A program made the translations under genes and the position numbers. Positions 56,322 through 64,000 of a stretch of 64,000 bases of DNA are shown piece after piece. The DNA comes from a bacterium (lineage in GTDB: Bacteria > Electryoneota > RPQS01 > DYHQ01). The stretch covers positions 372,001-436,000 of the forward strand of contig JAUXGA010000001.1 of the NCBI GenBank assembly GCA_030622545.1, in the 5' to 3' direction. The notes beneath the pieces are model-generated. The model saw only the letters and a program-made list of their open reading frames with translations, was not told where the DNA came from and searched no databases. The stretch's first letter is position 1. Each line of letters starts with the position of its first letter.

Positions 56322-57635
56322 ATGCAAACACAAGATTTCTTTCAGACAAAACCAACGCGCCTGCTTCACTTGAAAGGAGCGCGCGTCGTGGATCCGGCAA
56401 CAAAGCTTGATAAGGTCACGGACATCCTTATCAAGGATGGCAAAATAGCGGAAGTCGGATTTGCAGACGATAATCCCGAAGCTGAAAAAATCGAGCTAAC
56501 GGGAAAGATGATTACACCCGGTTGGTTCGATATGCATGTTCATTTTCGAGAGCCGGGCAAAGAGGTCGCGGAAACAGTCGCCAGCGGTTGTCTGGCGGCA
56601 TTGAACGGCGGTTTTACAGGAGTGGCGGTGATGCCGAATACGTCGCCGCCTCTGGATAACGCCGGGATTGTCGGCTGGGTTCAAGCGCAGGCGGAGCCGT
56701 TTCCGGTCGAACTGCAGGTGATTGCAGCCGTATCCAAAGGACGCCAAGGGAAAGAGCTCGTGGAAATGGCAGAGCTCTGCGATTCCGGCGTGCGTGCTTT
56801 TTCCGATGATGGTTCGCCTGTGGGGAGCAGCGCTCTGCTTCGGCATGCTCTGGAGTATGCGGATATGCTGAAAGCCGTCATCTGCGAGCACGCGGAAGAT
56901 ATCAGCCTTGCTGAAGGCGGCGTGATGCACGAGGGAGCGGTTTCCACGAAGCTGGGATTGCCGGGCATCCCGTCGGTTGCTGAAGTTATCGGCGTCGTGC
57001 GTGCACTTCTGCTTGCCGAATATACCGGGGCTCACATTCACATCTGCCACATTTCCACCGCCGCGGCGATAGAGTGGGTGCGCTGGGCGAAGGCGAAAGG
57101 AATCCGTGTCACCGCCGAAGTAACCCCGCATCATCTTTTGCTGACATGTGATGAATGTACGTCCTTTCAGACATCCACCAAGATGAATCCTCCCCTGCGG
57201 GAGGAAGCCGACAGGCAGGCGTGCCTCGAAGCGCTAACGGACGGCACCATTGATGTCATCGCGACAGACCATGCGCCTCATCCGGTCGAAACGAAAGAAG
57301 ACGAGTTTATACAAGCGCCATTTGGCATCGTCGGTCTGGAAACGATGCTGGGGTTATGCTTGACGCATCTTTGCCCAAAGCATCTCTCGCTGGAAGCATT
57401 GCTGGAGAGAGTCGTTTTTGCTCCGAGACAGGTTTTGGGTTTGCCGCAGCCGAGCATCACTGCCGGGGAGGAAGCAAATCTGACGATTATAGATCCGGAC
57501 ATTGATTGGACAGTCAATCCGGAAGACTTCCTCAGCAAATCGAGGAATACGCCTTTTGCCGGCTGGAATCTGAAAGGACGCGCTGTTGGAACGATTTCAA
57601 AGGGGCAGTGTTTAATGAAAGGCGACCGAGCTTAA
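56322..57635 (+). CDS. pyrC: Dihydroorotase
   Basis: 437 residues from ATG 56322 behind AAAAAGG. Amidohydrolase closing the dihydroorotate ring. Metal ligands DMHVHFREPGKEVAET, a His in HICHIS, and ATDHAPHPVETKEDEF. The 437-residue size indicates the long class I type (as in B. subtilis PyrC), not the short E. coli type. Forty-six bases after pyrB, with no intervening promoter seen. Confidence 0.96.
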   Translation: MQTQDFFQTKPTRLLHLKGARVVDPATKLDKVTDILIKDGKIAEVGFADDNPEAEKIELTGKMITPGWFDMHVHFREPGKEVAETVASGCLAALNGGFTGVAVMPNTSPPLDNAGIVGWVQAQAEPFPVELQVIAAVSKGRQGKELVEMAELCDSGVRAFSDDGSPVGSSALLRHALEYADMLKAVICEHAEDISLAEGGVMHEGAVSTKLGLPGIPSVAEVIGVVRALLLAEYTGAHIHICHISTAAAIEWVRWAKAKGIRVTAEVTPHHLLLTCDECTSFQTSTKMNPPLREEADRQACLEALTDGTIDVIATDHAPHPVETKEDEFIQAPFGIVGLETMLGLCLTHLCPKHLSLEALLERVVFAPRQVLGLPQPSITAGEEANLTIIDPDIDWTVNPEDFLSKSRNTPFAGWNLKGRAVGTISKGQCLMKGDRA

Positions 57636-57653
57636 GAAAACCGGAAAACAAAG

Positions 57654-57795
57654 AGCCGCAAAGCTTTATTGACATTTCTTCTGATGTCCCGCCGAGCCGG
57701 GTTCAGCGCTCTCTACTTTGCCCCTGCGTGAGGACGCTATCGCGCGTAACCCGGCCGGAATCTAAAACAAGCCGCATCAAAGCTTTATTGACATT
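57654..57795. repeat. Palindromic element, copy B, within a 23-26 bp direct repeat
   Basis: The element itself is 57689-57761 and is the inverted counterpart of copy A (arms CCGCCGAGCCGGGTTCAGCG and CGCGTAACCCGGCCGGAAT; different centre). It is bracketed by AGCCGCA-AAGCTTTATTGACATT at 57654-57676 and AGCCGCATCAAAGCTTTATTGACATT at 57770-57795, identical apart from three extra bases. The bracketing repeat contains a TTGACA or TTGACA-like -35 box. Confidence 0.75.
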
Positions 57796-57816
57796 GACAA
57801 ATTGATTTTTTATATT
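57788..57816 (+). promoter_or_regulatory. Promoter of the lipoprotein-barrel pair
   Basis: TTGACA (57788-57793), 17-base spacer, TATATT (57811-57816). A second TTGACA follows at 57794 but has poor spacing. Confidence 0.75.
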
Positions 57817-57846
57817 ATAAAACTTTATAGAATTTGGAGGATGGTT

Positions 57847-59040
57847 TTGGGGCAGAAGCTCTGGAATCGATTTATCGTACTTTGCCTGACAGGGCTCGTG
57901 CTGGCGGGATGCGCACAGCGGGAGACATCCATCGGAGAGGATGCCGCTGGACCGCGTTCGGAAGTGGAATTCACCGAAGTGAGTATCTTGTGCACACAGG
58001 ATACCGTCTGGCAACCGCAGGCATCCAACGGCTATGGCTTGTCCTTGCAATGGGGAACCGCGAGCAATTTTCGTGCGGTTTGTGTGCTTCGATTCGAACC
58101 GTCCTTTGCACTGCCGGATAGTTTCCGCGTCGATTCGAATCGGCTGGTACTTCGTGGTGTCACCACGGCTCCAGACGATAACTTTCCCTCAGAGTTTGCT
58201 CAACTTCGACTCATCACAGACCCGTGGTCGGAAGACAGCGTACGCATAGACAATCTACCCGGACTTGAAACTTATCCCATTCTTCTGGACAACCTTCCGA
58301 TGACTGCGGGGGCGAATGACTCATTCACAGTTCACTTGCCCGATACATTGGTCGCAAAGTGGATTGCGGGCGATACGCTCAATTGGGGGATTTGGCTCGA
58401 GCCTCAGGATTCCGCTGAATTCATGCGGGAGTTCTACAGCGGCGAATCCGGAATAAACTTCGCGCCTGTTCTGTATCTCTACGGTGTACGCTACGACACT
58501 ACGGATGAAGGTGTGTGGGAATCTTCGGAGCTGGACACCTTCGCGCAAACCACAGACGATGCCTATCTGGCATGGGATTATCAGCCTCCTCTCGAAGGGC
58601 GAATGATGGTCATGCAGGGTTTCGCACAGCGGTGTTTGCTCTATTTCCCCCTTGAAGATGTATTTCCCGATTTTGGAGTGTCCGTTGTTCATTCGGAATT
58701 AATCCTCTGGGCGGATGTTTTCAGTGAAGCCAATTTCGGAAGCGTCACGCTCTTGAAGCATGGAACGCTGCTCTCAGATGCATGGCTTACGGATTTAGAT
58801 TCCGTGGAAACGGACCAGATTTCTATCACATCAACGGCTTTCGATGCCGAAGAACGCGTGATTTTCGATGTCACGGCGCTTATTTCCGACTGGGTGCAGG
58901 AGCCGGAACATAACAGCGGCTTCTTTATCAGCGCTTCCGGGGAAGACCAAGCCTTGGGGCGTCGCGTTTTATATAATCGTTTGGCAGAAGATACAACTTT
59001 CGTTCCTGAGTTACGAATTTGGTACGCTACAGCACAATAA
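57847..59040 (+). CDS. Lipoprotein with C-terminal DNRLRE-like domain
   Basis: 397 residues from TTG 57847. The GGAGG (57836-57840) touches ATG 57841 but is six bases from TTG 57847, so TTG is preferred; the two differ by only two residues. Lipobox LVLAGC with Cys near residue 22. Contents are extracellular-like: repeated long beta regions and a C-terminal VIFDVTALISDWVQEPEHNS then FVPELRIWY, the pattern of DNRLRE-type domains. Substrate unknown. Overlaps the next gene by 22 bases. Confidence 0.78.
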   Translation: MGQKLWNRFIVLCLTGLVLAGCAQRETSIGEDAAGPRSEVEFTEVSILCTQDTVWQPQASNGYGLSLQWGTASNFRAVCVLRFEPSFALPDSFRVDSNRLVLRGVTTAPDDNFPSEFAQLRLITDPWSEDSVRIDNLPGLETYPILLDNLPMTAGANDSFTVHLPDTLVAKWIAGDTLNWGIWLEPQDSAEFMREFYSGESGINFAPVLYLYGVRYDTTDEGVWESSELDTFAQTTDDAYLAWDYQPPLEGRMMVMQGFAQRCLLYFPLEDVFPDFGVSVVHSELILWADVFSEANFGSVTLLKHGTLLSDAWLTDLDSVETDQISITSTAFDAEERVIFDVTALISDWVQEPEHNSGFFISASGEDQALGRRVLYNRLAEDTTFVPELRIWYATAQ

Positions 59041-60233
59041 TCATTCTACTGTTTATCGGTTCTTGGACTCTCGCATGGGCTGGAGGCTCGATTTACGGCG
59101 CGAACGGTCTGGGGGAAACCCTTCCTCCCGGCGGAACGCGCGCCGCGGGACTGGCGGCGGGAGGACTCGCGCTTGCGGACAGCCAAGGGGCGAATTTCTC
59201 GAATCCAGCTCTGCTCGGGCTGATTGAGCGCACGCAGGTTCGCCTCGGAGGCCGTATGGCCTTTTGGTCAACCACCAGCGCGGGGGAAACCGATGCCGAT
59301 GCGGATGCAGGCATACAGGAATTTTATCTGTGTTTTCCGCTGAGTTCTATCTGGAAGTTTGGATTCGGATTTATCCCGATGCGCCAGATGGACATCAGGA
59401 CATTTGAATGGAAGACGACGGGAGCTCAGACGTATGAAGAACGTACGCGCTCCTCTGGGGGCGAAGCGGAAGTGCAAATCGTCAATGCTTTCAAATTCTC
59501 GCCTCGTTTCTCTATCGGTGTTGCTGTGGGGTACGCATTTCGCCGCTACGAACGCTGGACGATAATCGATTTCCAATCGTCCGATTGGCAGGATGCCGAA
59601 TTCCATTTCGATGATTCCTGGCGAGGATGGGCGACGACCATCGGTTTGGTCTACCAACCTCATCCGAATTTGTCACTGGGCGTGCTTTATCATCCCCGGC
59701 TTGATGGCAACTGGACGACCCAATTCAGCTACTCAGAGCAGGATTCTGTTGACGAGGCTGAGAAGTCCGGGAGAAGTCCGGGAGAGTGGGGAGCAGGCGC
59801 AGCTCTTAGATTCGCAAAAAGATGGATGGTTGTCGGTGACGCTCGAGCAGGTTTGTGGCAAGAGGGCGACCTCGGACCGCGCGATACTCGCACGCCGGTA
59901 AATCCCCTTTGGCTTTCCGTGGGCGTGGAAAGATTGGCTCTCACCAAAACGCGGATTTCGTCTTTTGAAAAGTGGGGCTATCGCGCGGGATTTTTCTATC
60001 GGAAGCACTACTGGCCGGAACAAAATGGCGAAACCGTGCTGGATTTTGGAGGCACGGCGGGTGTAACGATTCCCGCGCCCGAGCAGAGAGGATTTCTTCA
60101 CTTAGCTGCTGAAGTCGGAAAGCGTGGAAGCGAAGAATTCGGCGCGGAAGAGACTTTTTTCCGCTTCTCCCTGATGCTGGAAGCCCATGAAAGCTGGTTT
60201 AAGCGACCGAAACCCCGCCTTCCAAACCCATAA
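59019..60233 (+). CDS. FadL-like outer membrane protein
   Basis: 404 residues, TTG start at 59019. Signal peptide STIIILLFIGSWTLAWA. After it GGTRAAGLAAGGLALADSQG and ANFSNPALLG, the FadL/PorV-type pattern (aligned Gly-rich plug and Asn-Pro-Ala), then a barrel rich in aromatic residues. Probably moves hydrophobic compounds or acts as a shuttle partner for the lipoprotein encoded just upstream. No C-terminal Phe motif. Substrate unknown. Confidence 0.72.
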   Translation: MVRYSTIIILLFIGSWTLAWAGGSIYGANGLGETLPPGGTRAAGLAAGGLALADSQGANFSNPALLGLIERTQVRLGGRMAFWSTTSAGETDADADAGIQEFYLCFPLSSIWKFGFGFIPMRQMDIRTFEWKTTGAQTYEERTRSSGGEAEVQIVNAFKFSPRFSIGVAVGYAFRRYERWTIIDFQSSDWQDAEFHFDDSWRGWATTIGLVYQPHPNLSLGVLYHPRLDGNWTTQFSYSEQDSVDEAEKSGRSPGEWGAGAALRFAKRWMVVGDARAGLWQEGDLGPRDTRTPVNPLWLSVGVERLALTKTRISSFEKWGYRAGFFYRKHYWPEQNGETVLDFGGTAGVTIPAPEQRGFLHLAAEVGKRGSEEFGAEETFFRFSLMLEAHESWFKRPKPRLPNP

Positions 60234-60241
60234 AAAATATT

Positions 60242-60685
60242 ATGAAAATTGCCGTCGCTTCGGACCATGCGGGTTTCGACTTAAAGGAATACATCAAGAA
60301 AAAGCTGACCGCTTCCGGGCACAGCGTCATTGATGTGGGAACCGATTCTGCGCAATCCGTGGACTATGCTGATTTCGCGCATCCGGCAGCCTGCATGGTA
60401 GAGAAAGGCGAGGCCGAGCGCGGAATTTTCTTTTGCGGCAGCGGCGCGGGAATGTCGATTACTGCCAACCGTTACAAAGGCATTCGCGCTGTGGTTGGGT
60501 ACATCACTGAAATAGCTCGCCTCGCACGGGCGCACAACGACGCCAATGTCCTCTGCCTCGCCGCACGCTTCATTGGCAACGAGATGGCTTGGCAGATAAC
60601 GCAGGTCTTTCTTTCAGAGCCTTTTGAAAAAGGACGGCACTTGCAGCGTATCGAAAAGATAGACGACAATCCCGCTTGCGATTGA
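60242..60685 (+). CDS. rpiB: Ribose-5-phosphate isomerase B
   Basis: 147 residues. Interconverts ribose and ribulose 5-phosphate. [37 protein letters not shown] and [20 protein letters not shown] with the catalytic Cys are the RpiB signature, [18 protein letters not shown] closes it. Eight bases after the FadL-like gene. Confidence 0.96.
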   Translation: MKIAVASDHAGFDLKEYIKKKLTASGHSVIDVGTDSAQSVDYADFAHPAACMVEKGEAERGIFFCGSGAGMSITANRYKGIRAVVGYITEIARLARAHNDANVLCLAARFIGNEMAWQITQVFLSEPFEKGRHLQRIEKIDDNPACD

Positions 60686-60744
60686 TTTTTTTTTGCGCAA
60701 GTAAAAGAATTATTTCCCAAAGATTTTCCCCGAGTGAATTCATT

Positions 60745-62034
60745 ATGACAATGCAGTATCTCCCCAAAACAGATCCCGAAGTCTATTCGGCGATTCGAAG
60801 CGAATATCAGCGTCAGAACGACGGCCTCGAACTCATAGCGTCCGAGAATTTTGTCTCGGTCGCGGTGCTTGAAGCCTTGGGCACGGCGCTGACGAATAAA
60901 TACGCCGAAGGTCTTCCGGGCAAACGTTATTACGGCGGCTGCGAATTCGTGGACGTGGCCGAAACGCTCGCGATTGAGCGCGCGAAGGAACTCTTCGGTG
61001 CAAGCTGGGTGAATGTCCAACCGCATTCCGGCGCTCAGGCGAATACCGCCACCTACCTGACATTTTTAAAGCCCGGCGATACGTTTATGGGTATGGACTT
61101 GGCTCACGGCGGGCATCTTACGCATGGCAGCCCGGTGAATTTTTCCGGTCGCCTTTTCAACGTCGTGCATTACGGCGTGCAGAAGGAAACTGGCCGTATT
61201 GACTATGACAAAATCGCTAAAACCGTCCGCGAAACCAAACCCAAACTTATCATGACTGGCGCGAGCGCTTATCCACGCGAATGGGATTTTCCGCGCTTCC
61301 GTGAGATTGCCGATGAAGTCGGCGCGTATCTCATCTGTGATATGGCGCATTTCGCAGGGCTTGTCGCGACGAAACTGCATTCGGATCCGCTGCCGTATTG
61401 TCACGCGGTCACAACGACTACCCACAAGACACTGCGAGGGCCTCGCGGTGGGATGATTATTTCCAGCGAAGAAGGCGGCGAACTTCTGCTGTCAGGGATG
61501 CCGAAGCCCAAGACATATTGGGAAGCTTTGGATAGTTGGGTTTTCCCGGGCGCGCAGGGCGGGCCGCTGATGCATGTTATCGCCGCGAAAGCGGTGGGGT
61601 TTGGTGAGGCGCTGAAGCCTGAATTCCGTCAGTACTCCGAGCAGGTCATCAAAAACGCCAAGGCGCTGGCCGAGGCTTTGATGAGCAAGGGATGGAAACT
61701 GGTATCCGGCGGCACGGACAATCACCTTGTCCTGATGGATTTAACTCCCAAAGCGATGAAGGGCAAAGTGTGCGAAAAGGCTCTTGAACGTGCGGGGATT
61801 ACGGTCAATAAAAATATGATTCCTTTCGACCCTGAAAAACCCTTCACGACGAGTGGTATTCGTTTGGGAACACCAGCATTGACGTCGCGCGGCATGAAAG
61901 AGGACGAGATGCGCCGCGTTGGAGCGATGATTGACGATGTGCTGAGTCACCTTAAAGATAAAGCGGTCGAAGCGCGTGTCCGAGAAGAAGTCCGCGAGTT
62001 TTGCGGGCAATTCCCCCTGTATGAGCTTCCGTAA
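60745..62034 (+). CDS. glyA: Serine hydroxymethyltransferase
   Basis: 429 residues from ATG 60745, preferred over an upstream TTG because [20 protein letters not shown] fits the family. PLP enzyme moving one carbon from serine to tetrahydrofolate. [30 protein letters not shown] and the PLP lysine in [14 protein letters not shown] are all intact. GAGTGA ribosome site. Follows rpiB by 59 bases. Confidence 0.97.
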   Translation: MTMQYLPKTDPEVYSAIRSEYQRQNDGLELIASENFVSVAVLEALGTALTNKYAEGLPGKRYYGGCEFVDVAETLAIERAKELFGASWVNVQPHSGAQANTATYLTFLKPGDTFMGMDLAHGGHLTHGSPVNFSGRLFNVVHYGVQKETGRIDYDKIAKTVRETKPKLIMTGASAYPREWDFPRFREIADEVGAYLICDMAHFAGLVATKLHSDPLPYCHAVTTTTHKTLRGPRGGMIISSEEGGELLLSGMPKPKTYWEALDSWVFPGAQGGPLMHVIAAKAVGFGEALKPEFRQYSEQVIKNAKALAEALMSKGWKLVSGGTDNHLVLMDLTPKAMKGKVCEKALERAGITVNKNMIPFDPEKPFTTSGIRLGTPALTSRGMKEDEMRRVGAMIDDVLSHLKDKAVEARVREEVREFCGQFPLYELP

Positions 62035-62040
62035 CGACAA

Positions 62041-62148
62041 CTCGCCGAGGTAGATCACGACGGACAAGGCAGGCCTTGTCCCTACGAATCCTCGCCGAGG
62101 AGAGTTGCGGATAACTCGCCGAGCAGGGTCCCCGACCCTGCCGCAACT
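62041..62148. repeat. Cluster of palindromes after glyA
   Basis: CTCGCCGAG occurs three times (62041, 62091, 62115). Between them lie GGACAAGGC-AG-GCCTTGTCC (62062-62081, nine pairs) and GCAGGGTC-CCC-GACCCTGC (62123-62141), the latter nested inside AGTTGCGG (62103-62110) and CCGCAACT (62141-62148). It may end glyA transcription or be a dispersed repeat; no clear T-run. Confidence 0.65.
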
Positions 62149-62205
62149 TAAAAATTATTTTCCCACTTATTATAAATTTAAGCCGCAAGGCAAGAGGGGC
62201 ATCGT

Positions 62206-62679
62206 ATGAAATGCCCATTTTGTGGAAGTGAAGAGGATCGAGTCATCGATTCACGACCGGCGAGAGAAGGAAGCGCGATTCGCCGACGCCGGGAATGCGT
62301 CCAATGCTCACAACGGTTCACCACCTACGAATTTATTGAAGAAGTGGGAACCTTTGTTCTGAAAGCCAACGGCTCGCGTGAACCCTTCGACCGCACGAAG
62401 GTATTGAAAGGCATAAAGATAGCCTGCACGAAGCGTCCGGTCGGTTTGGAGCTTATTGAACAGGTTGTCGCAGCGGTCGAGGCGAAAGTTCAGTCCGCTG
62501 AGACCCGGGAAATACCGTCCAGCCAGATAGGTGAGTGGGTGATGGGAGAGCTGCGGGGAGTCGATGAAGTCGCGTATGTCCGCTTTGCTTCCGTTTACCG
62601 CCGGTTCGAGAATGTAGATGAATTCGTACGGGAACTTCAAACGCTTCGGCCTGTGAGGGATTCTTCACAAAGTAATTGA
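62206..62679 (+). CDS. nrdR: Transcriptional repressor NrdR
   Basis: 157 residues. Zinc ribbon CPFCGSEEDRVIDSRPAREG with ECVQCSQRFTTYE, then an ATP-cone domain (FVLKANGSREPFDRTKVLKG and VAYVRFASVYRRFENVDEF). Represses ribonucleotide reductase genes by binding NrdR boxes; none was searched for. Its stop overlaps the next promoter. Confidence 0.96.
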   Translation: MKCPFCGSEEDRVIDSRPAREGSAIRRRRECVQCSQRFTTYEFIEEVGTFVLKANGSREPFDRTKVLKGIKIACTKRPVGLELIEQVVAAVEAKVQSAETREIPSSQIGEWVMGELRGVDEVAYVRFASVYRRFENVDEFVRELQTLRPVRDSSQSN

Positions 62680-62704
62680 CTTTTTCCTTTTATTTCTATA
62701 TATT
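62676..62704 (+). promoter_or_regulatory. Promoter of nuoJKL overlapping the nrdR stop codon
   Basis: TTGACT (62676-62681), 17-base spacer, TATATT (62699-62704). The TGA in the -35 box is the nrdR stop codon, the same layout as at 37950. Confidence 0.8.
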
Positions 62705-62741
62705 TCGGTCAATCTTAAGTAAATGATAAGCTCCAATCTGA

Positions 62742-63242
62742 ATGGAAACTGTCCTCTTCATTCTGTTCGCCCTCGGATCCATTATTTCCGCCATTCTGGT
62801 TATCACGACTCCCGCCCCGATTAACAGCGCCCTTTATTTAGTTGTGACCTTTTTCTGTCTGGCCGGGTTTTATGTCCTCTTAGCGGCACCTCTCTTGGCG
62901 GCGTTGCAGATTATTGTCTATGCCGGGGCTGTGCTTGTCCTGATTATTTTCGTAATTATGTTATTAAATTTACAGAAAATAGAAGAAAAAACCGCTCCGG
63001 CATGGAAATCCCTTGGTATCATTATCACCCTGCTTTTCTTGGGGATGGGCTTCATGATTGTAGCGATGAGCACATCGCTTCTCGGCCCGATGATGCAGAC
63101 ACCGGCTGGATTCGGCAAGGTTGCGACAATCGGCGAGCTGCTTTTTACTAAATATCTTTATCCTTTTGAAGTCGTTTCCGTCTTGCTGCTGCTGGCGATT
63201 ATTGGAGCGGTGGCGCTGATTCGCAAACAGGAACCCGAATGA
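62742..63242 (+). CDS. nuoJ: NADH-quinone oxidoreductase subunit J
   Basis: 166 residues, five predicted membrane segments. [40 protein letters not shown] and [20 protein letters not shown] are NuoJ signatures. Membrane-arm subunit of complex I. Own promoter, so nuoJKL can be expressed apart from the other nuo genes, which are not in the window. ATGA overlap with nuoK. Confidence 0.95.
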   Translation: METVLFILFALGSIISAILVITTPAPINSALYLVVTFFCLAGFYVLLAAPLLAALQIIVYAGAVLVLIIFVIMLLNLQKIEEKTAPAWKSLGIIITLLFLGMGFMIVAMSTSLLGPMMQTPAGFGKVATIGELLFTKYLYPFEVVSVLLLLAIIGAVALIRKQEPE

Positions 63243-63544
63243 CGATACAGCTTTCGCATTACCTCTTACTATCGGCAGTCCTCTTCAGCATCGGGGTTGC
63301 GGGGGTGCTGACGCGCAAAAACCTCATCGTGATTTTTATGGCGCTTGAGCTCATGATGAATGCGGTCAATCTCAGTTTCGTGGCGTTGGCGCGCTATATG
63401 GGAGATTCGGCGGGGCAGGTCATCGTCTTTTTCGTAATTTGCGTTGCGGCGGCGGAGGTTGCCGTTGGCCTGGCGATTTTAATCGCTTTATGGCGGCACA
63501 AGGGCTCGATGCACACCGATGCGCTCGCCGTAATGAAATGGTAG
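63239..63544 (+). CDS. nuoK: NADH-quinone oxidoreductase subunit K
   Basis: 101 residues, three membrane segments. The two essential buried glutamates of NuoK are in [15 protein letters not shown] and [11 protein letters not shown]. Forms part of the proton path with NuoJ. Eleven bases before nuoL. Confidence 0.97.
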   Translation: MTIQLSHYLLLSAVLFSIGVAGVLTRKNLIVIFMALELMMNAVNLSFVALARYMGDSAGQVIVFFVICVAAAEVAVGLAILIALWRHKGSMHTDALAVMKW

Positions 63545-63554
63545 AATAACCGGA

Positions 63555-64000
63555 ATGTCCCACCTGATTTTCCTGATTATCCTCTTCCCCCTGATTGGTG
63601 TCATCACCAATACGTTTTTCACTCGCCGCTGGAGTGAAGCCGCTATCGGCATCTTCAGTTCGGCGATGGTGGGAGCGTCGTTTGTGCTCTCTGTGGCGGC
63701 GTTTATCTCGCTATTGGGTATGGAAGCCTCGGCGCGTCACATCGAGCAGGTTCTCTTCGATTGGATTCGTGTCGGGAGTTTTCATGCTCCCGCGGCGCTC
63801 CTCGTCGATACGCTCTCCTGCGTCATGATTCTTACCGTCAGCGCCGTTTCTTTCCTGATTCACATCTATTCCATCGGTTATATGCACGGCGATACGGGAT
63901 TCCGGCGCTATTTTATTTTCCTGAATCTCTTCGTCTTTTTCATGCTGCTGCTGGTACTCGGCAGTAACTTCCTAGTGATGTTCATCGGCTGGGAAGGCGT
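63555..64000 (+). CDS. nuoL: NADH-quinone oxidoreductase subunit L, cut by the window edge
   Basis: First 148 residues from ATG 63555: MSHLIFLIILFPLIGVITNT, DTLSCVMILTVSAVSFLIHI, YSIGYMHGDTGFRRYFIF and MFIGWEG, the antiporter-like subunit L N-terminus. Read directly; runs off the right edge. The expected nuoM and nuoN should follow outside. Confidence 0.95.
   Translation, partial: MSHLIFLIILFPLIGVITNTFFTRRWSEAAIGIFSSAMVGASFVLSVAAFISLLGMEASARHIEQVLFDWIRVGSFHAPAALLVDTLSCVMILTVSAVSFLIHIYSIGYMHGDTGFRRYFIFLNLFVFFMLLLVLGSNFLVMFIGWEG

Noticed and set aside
62041-62205. CRISPR-like repeat
   Set aside because: The CTCGCCGAG units are short, unevenly spaced (50 and 24 bases) and only three, so not an array.

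Overview
The window (64 kb, both ends inside genes) looks like chromosomal DNA of an uncultured, diderm bacterium of the FCB superphylum, in the neighbourhood of candidate lineages such as KSB1, Zixibacteria or Electryonea rather than Bacteroidota proper. This is inference. An outer membrane is shown by an Omp85 protein, several beta-barrel proteins and a lipobox protein. An M1 peptidase carries an NPFN-type C-terminal sorting module typical of FCB bacteria. The housekeeping promoters are sigma70-like (TTGACA or TTGACT, exactly 17 bp, TATATT) and Shine-Dalgarno sequences are strong (GGAGG). Both features argue against Bacteroidota, which use a different promoter and rarely use SD sequences.

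Layout. 1-3389: end of a surface-polysaccharide locus (Wzx-like flippase on the minus strand and cut by the edge, a beta-propeller protein, a SAM methyltransferase), followed by about 440 bp with no recognisable gene. 3827-22842: the complete fused str-S10-spc-alpha ribosomal super-operon, rpsL-rpsG-fusA-rpsJ through rplQ, with secY, adk, map, infA and rpoA, a promoter before rpsL and a terminator after rplQ. There is no tuf. infA has no ATG, GTG or TTG start and appears to begin at ACG behind a perfect GGAGG. 22862-36361: one long, mostly overlapping gene string: hutU, yjbQ-like, hutI, DUF72, a GGDEF cyclase, glgA, an NHL propeller, a 1147-residue outer membrane protein and an Omp85 protein. 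36424-40612: RNase G, rplU-rpmA, mdh, elbB. 40645-42823: an orphan sensor kinase with an N-terminal receiver domain.

43027-48907 (minus strand): an EnvC-like factor that appears to start at CTG, holB, a RicT-like PSP1 protein, metG and a RadC-like JAB protein. A divergent promoter pair separates it from the M1 peptidase. Then come rlmH, an Fe-S assembly cluster (mrp, a MIP18-type protein, a NifU-like scaffold), an outer membrane barrel, and a pyrR-pyrB-pyrC operon whose leader has a promoter, a possible PyrR loop, a terminator and an open frame running through that terminator into pyrR. The end holds a lipoprotein, a FadL-like barrel, rpiB, glyA, nrdR and the start of a nuoJKL set.

Intergenic DNA carries palindromic repeats. 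Two inverted copies of a 72-73 bp element with conserved arms and a divergent centre lie at 51099-51170 and 57689-57761; the second is bracketed by a 23-26 bp direct repeat that duplicates promoter DNA. The strongest leads are the ACG start of infA, the NHL/giant barrel/Omp85 trio, the pyr leader and the arm-conserved repeat. No tRNA, rRNA, CRISPR array or transposase was seen.
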